Origin: Harmonia axyridis
Lineage: Eukaryota; Arthropoda; Insecta; Coleoptera; Coccinellidae
Direction of reading: 5' to 3'
DNA length: 64,000 nucleotides
Assembly (NCBI RefSeq): GCF_914767665.1
Contig: NC_059501.1
Location: 22,110,501-22,174,500, forward strand
The notes beneath the pieces were generated by a model. That model searched no databases. It saw only the letters and a list, made by a program, of their open reading frames with translations, and had not been told where the DNA came from. Every line of letters begins with the position of its first letter. Position 1 is the stretch's first letter. The translations under genes and the position numbers were made by a program. Below, piece after piece: positions 1 to 12,590 of the stretch.

Positions 1-912
1 AATTTTCGTAACAGTCACACCAATTGCCAAAATACAATACAAAAGTCACTAGGATGTAAATTCTGAATTTTTCATTGAATTTCGACAATATTTCACAAAA
101 CTTGACTGAAATAGAGAAAACATCATCAAATACTCGTTGCAGAAGGCTATTCCAACACTCATGCGTTCGAAAACTCGCCCCTTTGTCGCTCGTTTTCGAC
201 TTTCGCATTCGTGTAGGAATAGGAGCCCATTCTGCAACTTGTTTCAGAATAATATACTATTATATTTTGAAGGGTGCAACTGGCCCTAAAGGTTGAAAAT
301 AATACCCTCTAGTCTAGTCCGTTGTCGAGAGAAACACCACACTTGAGAACTGGTTCGCTGTGTTGGTAGATCTAACAGCATCGCGAAGAGAACCAGCTGA
401 CCAACCAACTGAAGAGAAACCTCATCTCGCATCAAAAGCAATGTCATCTCCAAGGAATTCCATACGATAATTAACTCCCACAAATAAAAGATCGCCAGTG
501 AGACCGGCAGGTTCCTTCGGTCGAATCGTGGTAGGCTTAGATGTATGGAATTCTTGGGATACCCCATGTACGCACGTTCCGATTTCTTCTCGATTTTGAC
601 CAGAGCCGACGTCGACCTCACCTCGGCTGCTTCGCAGGCGGCGCGTGCCTGTAGACATCAAGCGTGCCGCGGCCGGCCACCAACTGACGATTGTTCCGTA
701 CCTGGCCTAAGGGGGGACACACACCGTGCGGCTTGGGGATTAATATTATTTCGTGTTGAGGTGATATTTATTCTTGTTTGTTAATGGAGTTTCTTTGAGG
801 ATAACCCTGCGACTTGGAATCAGTAGTTTTTGGGCGCTAGTTCGATCATACGTAGATGAAATTGTAATTTTAAAAATTTCGTGTGAAAATGGGTGGTTTT
901 TTTCATATTTAC
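1..912. other. Unassigned sequence, GC-rich patch at 590-730
   Basis: No coding region, RNA gene or repeat of the other families is recognised here. The stretch around 590-730 is clearly richer in G, C and CpG than its surroundings. The short reading frames across it have no recognisable domain. If the large-intron reading is right, this is intronic sequence of the ZSWIM gene. Confidence 0.4.
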
Positions 913-2043
913 CATAGAGTATTAAATACAGGGTGTTTCCTAAACATGCGGCAAAAATTCAGGGGGTTGTTCCTTGGACTATTCTAAGAATATTTTGTCC
1001 TTTGATGATTTTTGAAAAACCTATTTGTTTCGAAGATATAGGGGAAACAAAATTTCAGATAATAACATTTTATTATGAAAAATTACATGAAAATTCAACT
1101 CAACCTACAGAAACTGTTGAAAATGACCACCTCTAGCCAGCATACAAGCATCCAATCTTCTCCTCATTGACTGCCGAACCCTTTCAAAAACACCAGGATC
1201 ATTTCTTATTAAGTTACACCCAGCAATGAAAACCGTGTTTAATCTGTATTCCTTTACCATCTGCACTTATCAATTTTTAGTCAAAAAACTGGCCGTTTTT
1301 AGTAATTGGAATGTTGTTAAACAAATTTAAAAATAAATTGTACCTACTTAGTAAACACAGTGCGGTACGCATTTTTATTTAAACTATTATTAATTTTAAA
1401 AATATGAAAAATGTTGTTCGCCCTGTATCTTCGAAACAAAGAGGTTTTTCAAAAATCATCCAAGGACAAAACATGCTTAAAATAGTCCAAGGAACAACCC
1501 CCTGAATTTTTGCCGCATGTTTAGGAAACACCCTGTATAGATAGAGGGAGTATAAGCCATTTTTTACATGTCCCCAACATGGTTATATTACGTTGTCGGA
1601 TTGTGAAATATTTATTTTCAATTCCACATTTTATGAATGTATATTATATTGAATGAAATATATTTATTTGATTAATTCCCGATTAAATATGAAAATTTGT
1701 ATAATTGGGATCCGATATTTTTCCTTATTGTCGAATTTATAATAAGCAGAATATTTATTATTTTCTGTATCTACCTGCTGAAATTAAGATTCGGCAACTT
1801 TTGCTCTCCTAGTGTCATCGGTTGTTTCACGTCGTCTGGTGCGCTTGAAGATTGTTTTCTGAATTCCTGATATATTTAGGTTATATCTATTGATTCACTA
1901 TGGGACATAAGAAGTGTGTTTTTTTGTGGAGAATATAATATGTTTTCATTTCCGAGCGCTTCATGTCAAATTTGATAGTTCATGTTGGGGACAAAACTAG
2001 CTTACTGAAAATGACATATGCCTATCTATGTTCATTGCTCTGA
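913..2043. mobile_element. Family B inverted-repeat element, copy 1, split by a family A element
   Basis: This is a non-autonomous DNA element without a transposase. Its left end (about 913-928) continues at 1538, because a family A element occupies 929-1535. Removing that insert and one TA gives a left end matching the intact copies at 10911 and 51273. The right end near 2020-2043 is the inverse of the left end (AGAGTAATAAACATAG type). The interior between 1550 and 2010 aligns by eye with the other two copies, including a shared stretch ACATGTCCCCAACATGGT. Confidence 0.75.
929..1535 (+). mobile_element. Family A MITE-like element, copy 1
   Basis: This is a 607-bp element bounded by CAGGGTGTTTCC and its inverse, with a TA on each side as expected for a Tc1/mariner-type target duplication. 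The inverted repeats are long, roughly 130 bp per arm, diverging inwards. It is nearly identical to the copies at 14992-15609 and 19963-20581. The open frame at 933-1136 lies partly inside the left arm, recurs in all copies and resembles no transposase, so it is a by-product of the repeat. Confidence 0.85.
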
Positions 2044-3848
2044 AATAAACCTGGAAAACGGACAAAAACTAAAGTTTGTGTTGTCAACTTTTTGCTATGT
2101 TGTCGTATATTTCATTCGTAAAAGAGTTAGGTATGGTTGTTATCGAATGTCTTTCTTCTTTAATCTAGTTTATTCAATTAAGACACATAAAATATTGATA
2201 TCATGAGAATTTGAATCAATTATCAAATTATTTAATGGATTCGGTCCTTACTTGATGGAGTTCTATTATAGATGAAATAAACAAAGTAGATAATTGGAAT
2301 TTTTATTAATCTTCTGGTACATATATGTACAATTAATCTCATTCTTTTTGTATAAGAAAGATTTTTGTGAAAGTCTGGCAACTACACTTTCCTCCTATAG
2401 CTGACGCCATACTACTGCTAAAATAAATAATCTGTAATGTTTCTATCATATGAACTAAAAGGAAATAGATAACATTTAGAACGAATTTCATCAATGAAGT
2501 GGGTTATTAGAAAATCAGCTGATTCTATTAATACATGATTTTTTTTTATTGGATTCAAAACACGAATGCATACCATATACTTGAATTGAGTGAAAATCCT
2601 GTTATGCTATCGAATTATTGCAAAAGCGTAACTGAAAGATTTTTTCAAGAAAGAGATTTCAAATAATTTTCTTTATTTTGAATCCTACCTGTAAAATAAC
2701 CTATTTTAATTCCTCTAACAAAACTGCGAAAAGTTCAGAGCAGTAAATATTCCTCTTCTCAAATGGTTTCAAAGATTTATTACTGCAGCAAATAATAAAC
2801 CAAAATGTGAAAAACCACTTTAACCAAAAAAAAAACATAGGGAAGTTCCTGACGTGTGTGGCACCCTTAATCTATCCAACTTCCGCACGCTAACCGTGCC
2901 TCGTCACTTTCAATGGAATCGCGGAGGCGATGACTTCCCAATCCCGACGTTATTTTCTCTGCACGTCACTCGTCTCCCGTCCTTCTTCGACGCGTTATGG
3001 GAACGCAGCCGTTTCACGATACTCTATTCCCAGGAATTTTGCGGTCTGTATCTTTCACTATATTGCACGTTTAGTGTAAAATACTTCGACAAAAACAAAC
3101 GATTAACTTGACTGACATCCGACAATTGTCGACGTCGCGTTGGAATTTTAATTAAACGTGACTGTTATTTTTCTGATCGGAAAAATGTGAAAATTTGTTA
3201 TTCTTGCAATTCTTGAGCTTTTTAGAGGGGGATTGAGTTCTGAGTAGGGGGTGAGTTTAAGGGAGGAGGGGGTTTGAACTTTTATTTGATTTGTTTATAG
3301 TTCGTTTTATTTCAAGCTCTTTAGTTTTTTTTTTGTAAAAAATTCGAAGATTTGATATGACAAGGAAAGTGATTTCATTATTTTAAGATTGAATTAACTA
3401 GTTACTGTGAATAATGAACCTATGGACCAACAGTCCATTTTTAGTGATATGAGGTTTCAACATTGTAGCAATTTTCCAACTAACTAGCTATTTTTGAAAT
3501 GTTATTTGCGAAGAAATGGTAGCAAAAACCAAAGGGAAAAAATTCGAATGCGAACTTCGAAATATGATGAAATACAAACAACAATTAGCTGAGACCATAG
3601 AATCGTCTTCATTTCGATGTCATGATTACACAAGCACAGAACAATGCAAAATAGCCAATTGTGTGATATAAAATTGGTACAGTATTGACAACCTTTATTT
3701 CTGAACTGTGACATTCAATATCCGAACCTACCCTGAAATTTTCTAAAAAAAAAAATTTGATTCATAAGGATTGGAACTCGGATTGGAATGAATCATAACT
3801 CAAGCCAACTGATATCTTGAGAGGTTTTAATTTTCTGTTTTGATATGA
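2044..3848. other. Unassigned AT-rich sequence with GC-rich patch
   Basis: No gene is supported. A GC-rich patch lies at about 2850-3010. The rest is AT-rich spacer with homopolymer runs. Confidence 0.4.
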
Positions 3849-3849
3849 A

Positions 3850-4590
3850 GAAATCTACGGCTGGGGTTCATCAAATGCTCTCGAATACCTACGGTGAGGC
3901 CATTTAGGGAAAGTACGTGCCGAGAATGGTTTCAACGCATCAAGAACGGTGATTTTGACGTCGAAGACCAGCATGGCGGCGGAAGAGAGAAGGTTTACGA
4001 AGATGCAGAATTGGAGGCATTACTTGATCAAGGCTCGTGTCAAACGCAATTAGAATTGGCAGGATTATTGGGATTGACGCAACAAGCCATTTCAAGACTC
4101 TTGAAAGTCATGTGAATGCTTCAGAAACAAGGAAAATGGGTGCCGTAGGAGTTGAAGCTGAGAGATGCTGAACGGCGTTCGTTTGCTTGTGAACAGCTGC
4201 TTGCAAAGCAAAAATGTAAGGGATTTCTGTATCGTGTTGTGACTGAAGACGAAAAATTGGTTCATTACGATAATCCCAAGCGCAAAAAATCATGGGGATA
4301 TTCCGGCCATGCTTCCAAGTCGACGGCCAAACTGAATATTCACGATTCCAAGGTCATGCTCAGTGTTTGGTGGGATCAACTCAGCGTAGTGTATTATGAG
4401 TTGTTTAAACCGACTGAAAAAATCATAGGCGATCGCTATCGAATGCAATTAATGCGTTTGAGCCGAGCATTGAAAGACCGCAATACAACGGAAGACATGA
4501 TAAAATAGTGATTTTACAGCTTGATAATTCTAGACCCCATGTTGCGAAAGTGTTCAAGACATACTTGGAAAGGTTGAAAATGGAAGTCCT
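3850..4590 (+). mobile_element. Mariner transposase remnant (mellifera/mauritiana-like)
   Basis: This is a decayed mariner transposase read in several frames on the + strand. At 3925-4110 it encodes the N-terminal helix-turn-helix part (CREWFQRIKNGDFDVED, then a TQQAISRLLK helix). At 4152-4508 it encodes the part with VVTEDEKLVHYDNPKRKKSW, which includes the first catalytic acidic region, and KVMLSVWWDQLSVVYYEL. The next frame, from 4510, has VILQLDNSRPHVAK around the second catalytic aspartate. The match stops near 4590, before the third catalytic residue. Stops and frameshifts make it non-functional. A close relative lies on the other strand at 39176-39600. Confidence 0.85.
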
Positions 4591-5870
4591 CGAAAAAAAA
4601 GGGCGTAAGCTCAATTGTTCGCCTTTGTATTAATTTTATATTTTCGGCTAGTATCAGAACTACCATCCATTTACTTGGTACATCATACACCAGAGATGAT
4701 AGCAATAATTGGTTGCCTTTTTTTTAAATCAGCACATTTGAAACATTTCAAATTTTGTTGGTCTGTGTATAATCAAACTTCCGTCAATGAAATGTTCGAG
4801 ATAGAATCTCAAAATTTGTCGGTATTAGTCTGACAACGACATTTCCCTCTGTCACTGCCTTCATACCATTGCTAAAACAAATGAACAATATGCGTCATCG
4901 TCCGTAACTTTGGCGAATCCCAAATAAAAAAGAAGACAAATCGATGACATTCCAAAAAGGCACAGAACAACGTCGTCCCAACCGTAAAGATAACCAAGTC
5001 CCCTTCCCCCATATATCGAAACAGTCACAAATGTCCTCATCATTCTCAAAGTCACCCAGGAACTATCGATCCCGGCAGCATATACACACCCGGACCACAG
5101 AAACCGATAAGGCCGCCGTTCAAAATGGCCGACGCGGTGGCAGCACACTCGCTCACAGAATCTCTCTCCTCTCTCCCGATCTCACTTTTATTATTTATTT
5201 AATATGTAACATGTGTAGGGTGTACAATGGAGTACCGTGCACTTGTCAATGTCATTCGGCTCCCCGGATGAGGAGAATCGAATTATAGGTTCAACGACCC
5301 CGTGCGTTGGGGGAGCCGGGCCAAAGTCGACTCGTAGGATCTTTTGCGCTGTGGGGCAATCGGTTATGCATCAGGCGGTCCTTGTCCGACTTCGTTATCT
5401 GCGGCAGAATCCCCGTCGGTGATTCTGGCCATTTGCGAGCTGCTGCTCCTGCTTGGGTGTTTTAGTGTTTCGTACATGAATCTTTGATGACGTGCTTTCG
5501 AATGGCAGCTTCATCTTTTCCGATGGAAATGGTGGTTTGGTCGTAGGGGGCGCTTTAAGTGATATCGTGTCTGAGTGCTGGGAGGTTTATATGCGCGTTG
5601 ACGCCTTGAAAAGAAGCTGTAAATTTTTCTCTATGGTTTAATGTTCTGGTCGTATACCGCAGAATATTGCTTTGGTAAAAATGAACAGGGAATTGATTGG
5701 TGATGCGCAGATTATACGAGGTGATTCGAAATTCAGTATCAAGATTTGAGGGGCGTTTTTTTCTAGTCGAAATAGGACTTTTTCCCATAAGCATGTGTCC
5801 GAAAATGCTTCGTTACCGAACTACAGAGCGTTGAAATTTAATTTTTTCATAGCTATTTCAGGTTTTGAGA
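4591..5870. other. Unassigned sequence with a GC-rich island at 4940-5460
   Basis: There is no recognisable gene. From about 4940 to 5460 the sequence is richer in GC and CpG than its surroundings and contains CT-rich runs near 5155-5180. Overlapping short open frames on both strands (for example 4861-5148 minus) have no domain I recognise. The island could be a regulatory element; this is inference from composition only. Confidence 0.35.
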
Positions 5871-6090
5871 TATTAAGATCAAATAGCATAATATATGATG
5901 GGAATTTTCAATTCCGGAAAAAGTACCTCTTCGATATGCGTTTTGAACTTTCAACTTTCTCGGTAGCTCATTCGGTGAGAGCACCGTGATTCGGAGGTTG
6001 CGGGTTTGATTCCCGCTCGAGGAGGTACTTTCTTCAGAATTAAGAATTTTCTGTAAGCCATCATATATTATGCTATAATGATTAATTTCT
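5871..6090. repeat. Foldback repeat enclosing a tRNA-like sequence
   Basis: Two inverted arms of about 60 bp flank a tRNA-like core. The left arm (about 5871-5938) carries AGCATAATATATGATGG and AAGTACCTCTTCGA. The right arm (about 6015-6086) carries the inverse, TCGAGGAGGTACTT and CCATCATATATTATGCT. The right arm overlaps the 3' end of the tRNA-like part, so the arms seem to include a copied piece of it. The structure would fold into a long hairpin with the tRNA-like core in the loop. Confidence 0.65.
5957..6024 (+). pseudogene. tRNA-like sequence, probably tRNA-derived SINE or tRNA pseudogene
   Basis: The seven bases 5957-5963 (TTCTCGG) can pair, with two G-T pairs, with 6017-6023 (TCGAGGA). 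TA and GCTC...GAGC follow as in a D arm and box A. GCGGG-TTTGATT-CCCGC forms a good T arm and box B. The anticodon region is about six bases too short and does not form a five-base-pair stem. A working tRNA is therefore unlikely, and a SINE head or decayed tRNA fits better. Confidence 0.6.
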
Positions 6091-8174
6091 GACATTAGCC
6101 AATATTTCTAATTAAGATCAAATTTAAAAGATAGGTTACGTTTTATAGTTTACATCATCCAGTATGTAGAGGCAACAGGAAGATACATTTTCAGGGATCA
6201 AGCCTTTTTTCGCTTAATAAACTTTTTTGGAAGTTGAACTTCCTCGGTAACTCAGGTTGTTCAATCTGGATGCAAGTTTTTCTACAGTCTCCTATAAGAG
6301 ATTGAGGTTTCTTGTGAGATCATTGAGTTATTTTTTATTGAAATACTATTGAGTTGTTAAATCGATTACTGATACTGACTTAAGTACATGGGCGCCCGTA
6401 GGGGGGCATGGCCCACCTGAGATTTTGATTACATCATTTTTCAGCACAACACCCTCAATATTACTTTCTCAATCCAAAGGGCATGGAAAAAAGAAGAGTA
6501 ATGGATTCTCAACAATTTTCCGGTTTTCAATGACAATCATGGACGCCTTATCGTTTTTCAATAATTTTCAGAATGAGTAGAGATAAAAACTATTCAAGGA
6601 GTAAGGACAAAGTTTGTATAGTTTGAAAAATCATATAACAATGCTGCAAGCTTCATTTTGATCTGTCACAAAATATTGAGGAAAAATGATTTGTTTTTTC
6701 AAACTTCAACGCCCTGTATTTTGGTGATGAAGCATTTGCGTATATTATTCCAATACACAGCGGAATATCATTAAATGAAAAGTATTCTTCTGATAGTAGC
6801 TCTTTTTTAGAAAATTTTTTTGAATATACCGAAAGATGAGAGATTCTCAATATGAAATATGAATATTATATATATTATAAACGTCATACTGCATGTATTG
6901 TGTGAACCAGGAAAAACGTGTGACCTCTACTAGGAAACGTCACCACATCCACCTTATCCTCTCAATCTTTCGTCAAGTGATTAACATCTGTTCCTGTCTC
7001 TTGACAGTTGTACAAGTCTTGAACGGTTCAAAAGTAGGATTGATTTTACAGATGCGGTCCCATAATCTTTGATTACTAAATCGAGGATCTCTACAACAGT
7101 TCCCTCCTACAAAAATATCGTATTGTTATGAGGAGTATAGGCAATGGCAGTTGCTTTATTGAATTTAATATATTGGGTACTGGACATTTTCGAATTTTGC
7201 CCACATAAAATCAATAGTAACAATGCGCCAGGTAATGTGAAATCTTATCCTGAAAAAAAAAGGAATTCCATAAAATTATATCTATTCCTTTACCTAGGAA
7301 TGATATTTCTTTCAATAATATAATAAGTTATTATTCATTTAAACTGAAAGAAAACCCAAAATAAAAAATCTTACAAATTAAATAACAAAAACATTGATAG
7401 TATTTTTTACAGTTTTTCCACATCAGACAATACCAAACTCATCAATTATCAATTTTTATGTATATAAAATGAAATTCGTACACAGATTTCATCGACTTAG
7501 AGTTGAAAATTACTCTAAATTGTATGCCTGTATGGCTTTTTCAAGATGTTTCACATTTGAACTTCATGTTTAAAACTATCGGTGAAATCAACTACTTCAC
7601 CCAAAAACTATCGGCGGTGTAGATATAAGTCTCGAGAATCCCCTTTTGGGTGATCCAATTTCACCACCCTAAGCGAAGGGATGATACGACGCCCTCTTGC
7701 TATCTTTCGAGTCCGAAACTCATCAAAGACTTATCCATCTTATCGGGTATTGAGACTGAAGATAAAATTTCTCTTGTTTCAATCAATACAACTAGCGCCA
7801 TCTACCCAAACGTGTTCAGTTAGTGGAACATGAATAAATCATTCTCACCTTGCCATCTAGGCCCTCCCGATCATGTTCACACATAATTCAGTGGTTCTCA
7901 ACTCTGTGCATTCTAAAGGTTCCACACAATAGATTGTCACATTCAGCCTCTGGATATAAATCCGGTACCGCGCCTTGCAGAATTCAATTACGAATTTAAT
8001 TCGAATTAACTAGTTGGCGTGGTTGCTAAGAAATAGAATTTGATTGTCCGAAGTTATACGGAGGTCACAAAACCGCTATAGGTTGGAACATTGATTATGT
8101 CGAAAGCATAATTCTGGATATTCCTGCATATGAAAATATGTTCATTCTCATTGTGAACTTGTGTTCTGGAAGTT
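6091..8174. other. Unassigned AT-rich sequence
   Basis: No coding region or repeat family shared with the rest of the window was recognised over this stretch. The short open frames have no recognisable domains. Confidence 0.4.
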
Positions 8175-9310
8175 AGTAACGGGTGCCTTTTTAGCTGCAT
8201 GCATGAGAAGTTTCTATGGTTGTTGTCTATGTTTTGACAGTTTAGAATTCCATATTTTGTTGACATTTCTGTTCACTGAGTTTTGGCAATACATCATGAA
8301 TCGTTTAATATCAGAACGTTTCCAAATTGTGTAAATTTTCTTTTGTTCGTGAAGTTCATAGAGCATTTGCATAATCGGCCTAGTGAGCAAGCAATTCGTG
8401 CATTTATTGATCGTTTTCGCACTAAATCTATCCTTCTTTATTCAAAAGCATCAATAAGACAAAGAAGTGTGAGTAGCAAAGAGAATATTGTTGATGTGGA
8501 GGGAAGTGTTGAATAAGACGCCGAAATGTCGATGCGTCGCTGTTCTCAACCTATTGGCCTTTGTCCTTCGACTACGTGGAAAATTTTACGTGAGGATCTT
8601 GGCTCACATTCCTATAAAATACAGTTCGTGCAAGAATTAAAGCCAAATGGCTATCGTTTACCATCGCAATCTTGCTGATTAGGCTAATTTGAAACTGGCC
8701 GAAGATGAGCATTTTCAACAAATTATTGTGTTTAGTTATTGATCTCATTTCTAGTTAAATGGCTTCTTCAATATGCAAAATTGCCGTATATGGAGCAAAT
8801 ATAATTCCCAAGCCATTGACGAATCACCATAACATCTATTAACTTTGGCTATTAGGCAACATTATTTCTTCTGAAAAGAAAGAGGAGCTGCTAAATATTA
8901 GCGATATTTTGTTCCAGCAAGATGACGCTACTTGCCATACGGCGCGATGAACCATAAATTTATTGCAGAATCAATTTGGTGACAGCTTTCACCAAAAGTG
9001 GTCCTGTTAACTGGTCCCCTCGTTCGTGTGACTTGACGCCTCTCGATTACTTTTCATGTAGCTGTTAAGTTATTGGTTTATGCCGTGGAACCAGCAATTC
9101 TTGAAGCATTGGAAGCCAATATTCAATCCATGGGCCTTATTTATTGGAAAATAGTAGTGGAAAATTGGACTCATCGAATAAACAATCTATACATTGTAAA
9201 CTCGTAGCCTCAATTAAAGTTCAGTTTAGTCAAATGGAAGAGAAACAAAAAATTCTGCGTCATACAAAAAAAAATTTGATAACTGAAAATTTCGTAAAAA
9301 TGATATAAAT
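8175..9310 (+). mobile_element. Decayed mariner-superfamily element, DD41D-like type, copy 1
   Basis: The left end and leader around 8178-8300 match the triplicated leader of the related element at 21.5 kb, and the transposase start (MNRL...RFQIV) is at 8297. Pieces of the transposase follow in shifting frames. Recognisable stretches are a truncated QLVGLCPSTTWKILR-like segment near 8550-8590, FQQDDATCHTAR at about 8910-8950, and GPVNW followed by SCDLTPLDYF at about 9000-9055. Many stops and indels show it is old and inactive. The right end is not sharply defined. Confidence 0.7.
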
Positions 9311-9806
9311 AACCTCAAAAAGAACAGTTCTGAAATCTTGTGGTTAGGGCATTATTACACAATGGGACTCTAGTAATATATCTGTTTGAAAAAAACACCT
9401 ACCAATTTTCCTAGAAATGTTTCCCCTTATTTAGAGAAACATTACTCTCACAATTTACCATAGCTAGCTTATTTTATTTGAGGTGACGGAAAAATGTAAT
9501 CTATTTACCTTCATTTATAATTATCCCGACAATAAATTCTGTAATAATTTAAACATCGTTATTCTGAAGTATTCAAATTTCAATTCGAAATATCTCGTCG
9601 TTATTTTCGTTTTTTTCAAACTCATTTCATTCTCTTTGTTGTTAAAATATTCTCGCACCTAACGAAAAAAATTAATTTATCTAGAAGGTGATTGGTATTG
9701 AAATGTTATAACACTCATGGATACAACTGCTATACTTTCTCAGAAATTATTCTGTTCAACTGTTTCTGTGGTTTTTTGTCTGCTATGAATTATACCATTA
9801 ATATTA
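9311..9806. other. Unassigned AT-rich sequence
   Basis: I see no gene or repeat in this stretch. It leads into the pyrimidine-rich tract of the putative ratchet splice site. Confidence 0.4.
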
Positions 9807-9832
9807 TTTTTCTTTTCCAGGTAAGTTTCCAT
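9807..9832 (+). promoter_or_regulatory. Putative recursive-splicing (ratchet) site 1
   Basis: A pyrimidine tract (TTTTTCTTTTCCAG, ending at 9820) is followed directly by GTAAGT from 9821. A 3' splice site placed immediately against a consensus 5' splice site is the known signature of zero-length-exon recursive splicing in long insect introns. It is on the same strand as the ZSWIM exons that begin at 57186. No open exon fits around it. RNA evidence is not available to me. Confidence 0.55.
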
Positions 9833-10033
9833 GCAAATCCAGTCAGGGTTGGTGGATTGAATATAATTATTTTATACTTTCAATGCTGAAACTAACTATC
9901 GTGAGTATTAAAGGATATTTTTTTCAACTGTTGAATTCGAAGGAATTGAATTTACGCTATTATAATTATGGATTTTGTGGAAATAACACAATATAGATGC
10001 CTCTATTTTCACCCAAATTTAATTACAACTATA

Positions 10034-10155
10034 TAGGGCGTTCTTAAATTGGAGGTACAAATTCGAATTAAATATAAACTTAAAAAAAAATAAAACTTTA
10101 TCTCGAAGTGTTTTTTTTTTCTGAAAATTATCCAATTTAAGAACACCCTGTGTAG
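10034..10155. mobile_element. Short inverted-repeat element (about 120 bp)
   Basis: TAGGGCGTTCTTAAATTGGA at the left end is answered by TCCAATTTAAGAACACCCTG (with small differences) at the right end. The interior is A- and T-rich. The ends resemble the terminal bases of the mariner element at 52593-53560, so this may be a strongly deleted derivative of such an element. Confidence 0.6.
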
Positions 10156-10910
10156 TGGCAATTAAATTTTCGAGAAAATAAAGATATCTACATTTATAAG
10201 CACCTTGTATTTTGAGAATCAGAATGCTTCCTCCTTTAGGTAGAGGAACCGATCACATCAACGGTATTTGTCAAACTTGAAATTCCTAACGAAGAAATTT
10301 GAAATAACGGCAATGTTTGTTAACGATACAAGTGTTCTTGTTTGAAAAACGTCCTGGCACCTGACCTTCGCCATCACGTCGCTTTTTCACTCATCCGGTT
10401 TTGACATTTCAAAACATCACCTGACTGACGAGGGTATGAAACAGAAAGTCCTGAATTGTAAGCAATTGGACGTTTGAAATGAAATGGGAAAACGTGTACC
10501 AAATGAATACGAGAACTCCGATTTCTTGTCAAGTTCTGGGAGGTCTTATAGCTTTATAAACTAATAATTTGAATTATACGGTATAATACTGAATGGAATT
10601 TTCGGAAATTCAAACTTTTGGATTGGCTGTATTGCATTGCGGTTCTTTCAATTGCGCAAAATGTTGACGTTGTTAGCGAAAGTTTACGTTTGATTTTAAC
10701 GGAGCAAATGCACAGGGGTTCTGGCAATATAATATTGCTGAAAAAACATATGCGTCGAGTGAAAATGGATGGTGAAAAATACTTGATGATCACATATTTT
10801 CGACTATTGATCCTTTTCAACAAGATGTTTCATTTTGAATTGACGGATAGTTGGACAGCTGTCATCTTTTGACATTTGACAAGTAATAACTAAACCATCA
10901 GTAAAAATCA
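10156..10910. other. Unassigned sequence
   Basis: No gene is supported. Overlapping open frames on both strands at 10554-10872 have no recognisable domain and look like chance. Confidence 0.4.
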
Positions 10911-11473
10911 TAGAGTAATAAACATAGATAGAGGAAGTATCCGCAATTTTTACATGTCCCCAACATGGTTAGGTTACGTTGTCGGATTGTGATATATTTT
11001 CAAATCCACAATTTTACTATATCGTTATGAATGTGCATTATATTGAATGAAATATATTTATTTGAGTGATTCTCGATAAAATATGCATATTTGAATAATT
11101 GGAATCCGATATTTTTCTTGAATGTCGAATTTATAATAAACGGAATATTTATTATTTTCTGTATCTACCTGCTGAAATCCAAGGATTGGCAAGTTTTGCT
11201 CTCCTATTGTCATCTGTTGTTTCACGTCGTTTGGAGCGCTTAAAGTTCGTTTTCCGAATATTCTGATATATTTAGGTATTTATTTCAATATATTTTAAGA
11301 ATATGAAACGTTGATTCTCTATGGGACATAAGAAGTGCGTTCTTTGTGAAGAAACTCGCGAATTGAGTGAAGTATCGTATCACTGATATGTTATCATTTC
11401 CACGCGCTTCATGTCACGAAATTTTCTTACCGAAGATGACATATGCTCCCTCCATCTATGTTTATTACTCTGA
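10911..11473. mobile_element. Family B inverted-repeat element, copy 2
   Basis: This intact copy of about 563 bp starts with AGAGTAATAAACATAGATAG and ends with the inverse CTATGTTTATTACTCT. The interior aligns with 1550-2010 and 51310-51830. It encodes no transposase; the open frame 11367-11609 crosses its right boundary and is not a gene. Confidence 0.8.
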
Positions 11474-12590
11474 GCTAAAAATGGAACGATACACGCTTTA
11501 TCAACGTACTGAAGTTGTTGAAATTCACTACAATTATGATGAAACTTTTGCAGTCACAGCAAAACTGAAGCACTTTTGGGTCGTCGTGGAGCACCTTCTC
11601 GACCAGTAATAGTGACACTGGAAACAAGTTAGTGATTTAACGAATCGAAACCAAAGCTTTGAATTTGTAGTAGTATTTAATTTTTAATTTTAGTAGTATT
11701 TGTAGTAATTTAGGTTATGGATGAGGAAAGAGTCGACCGGATCCATTTCAGGGCAATACAGTGGTTATTCGATTTGTTGAGTTTTTGATCAGACATTTTT
11801 CATCATAGAGTAAAACCAACAACATTGACCTCCACGTTCGGTATTTTGGTCCATTGCAAAAATCGCATAACTCAGATGGGATGACACTGAACAAACCAAA
11901 TGGCAGATGATCTCAAAATCCGGGTCAGTATATGAAGGACCATTTTGAAAATGGCTTTAAGTGGGTATTTAGAATGATAAATTACGGGTATTTTTTGTCA
12001 GAATCTGAATCAAAGTAGATGAAATATGCATATCAATTATTATTACACCTTCTGGACATACCCTGTACATGCCCATTATTCATTGTAAGGCACGTTCTCG
12101 TTAAGCGGTGCCCACACCCACTCTGTGTTGAAACTGAACGAAGAGATCAATTCGTTCCGTTGCTATTGGTTCAAAAATAACCGCTCGTGTAACGAAACTT
12201 TTCCGAACATTAATAATTATTATTTACTTCGATATGGATGACTAGGGAGTAAGCCGAATTTATGGACACGTAAAATATTAGTTTAGGTAACTAATGAACA
12301 TTATCGGTTTCAGAATTCAATCTGTACATATTATGCAACTTTCCAGATAACGTAATGGATTTAGCAGGGACTACACTAGAACTTTCTCTCTTACCTTGAG
12401 TTATTTCTCTATGGTTTGCCCGTTTTTCCATTAAAAGTTATATATAATTTTTTCCTGGCCTCCAGTCTCCACTCAATCTATTTGATGTTCATCCCTCCCG
12501 AAACCAGACATTTTCTTACCCCACTTATTTGAGGAAGGGTGAAGGAATTAACTCATTTAATTTTTCGAAATTCGAATGGAAATCCTTATA
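11474..12590. other. Unassigned sequence
   Basis: Nothing recognisable was found between the two repeats. The stretch is moderately AT-rich without long open frames. Confidence 0.4.

Noticed and set aside
933..1136. 67-codon frame recurring three times (also at 14996 and 20374)
   Set aside because: It recurs only because it lies in the family A repeat, its start is in the terminal repeat, and it resembles no transposase.
4861..5148. 95-codon minus-strand frame with hydrophobic stretches
   Set aside because: It overlaps an equally long + strand frame in a GC-rich island, has no recognised family and no supporting splice or start context.
5957..6024. Functional tRNA gene
   Set aside because: The acceptor, D and T arms fit, but the anticodon arm is too short and does not pair, so no anticodon can be assigned with confidence.
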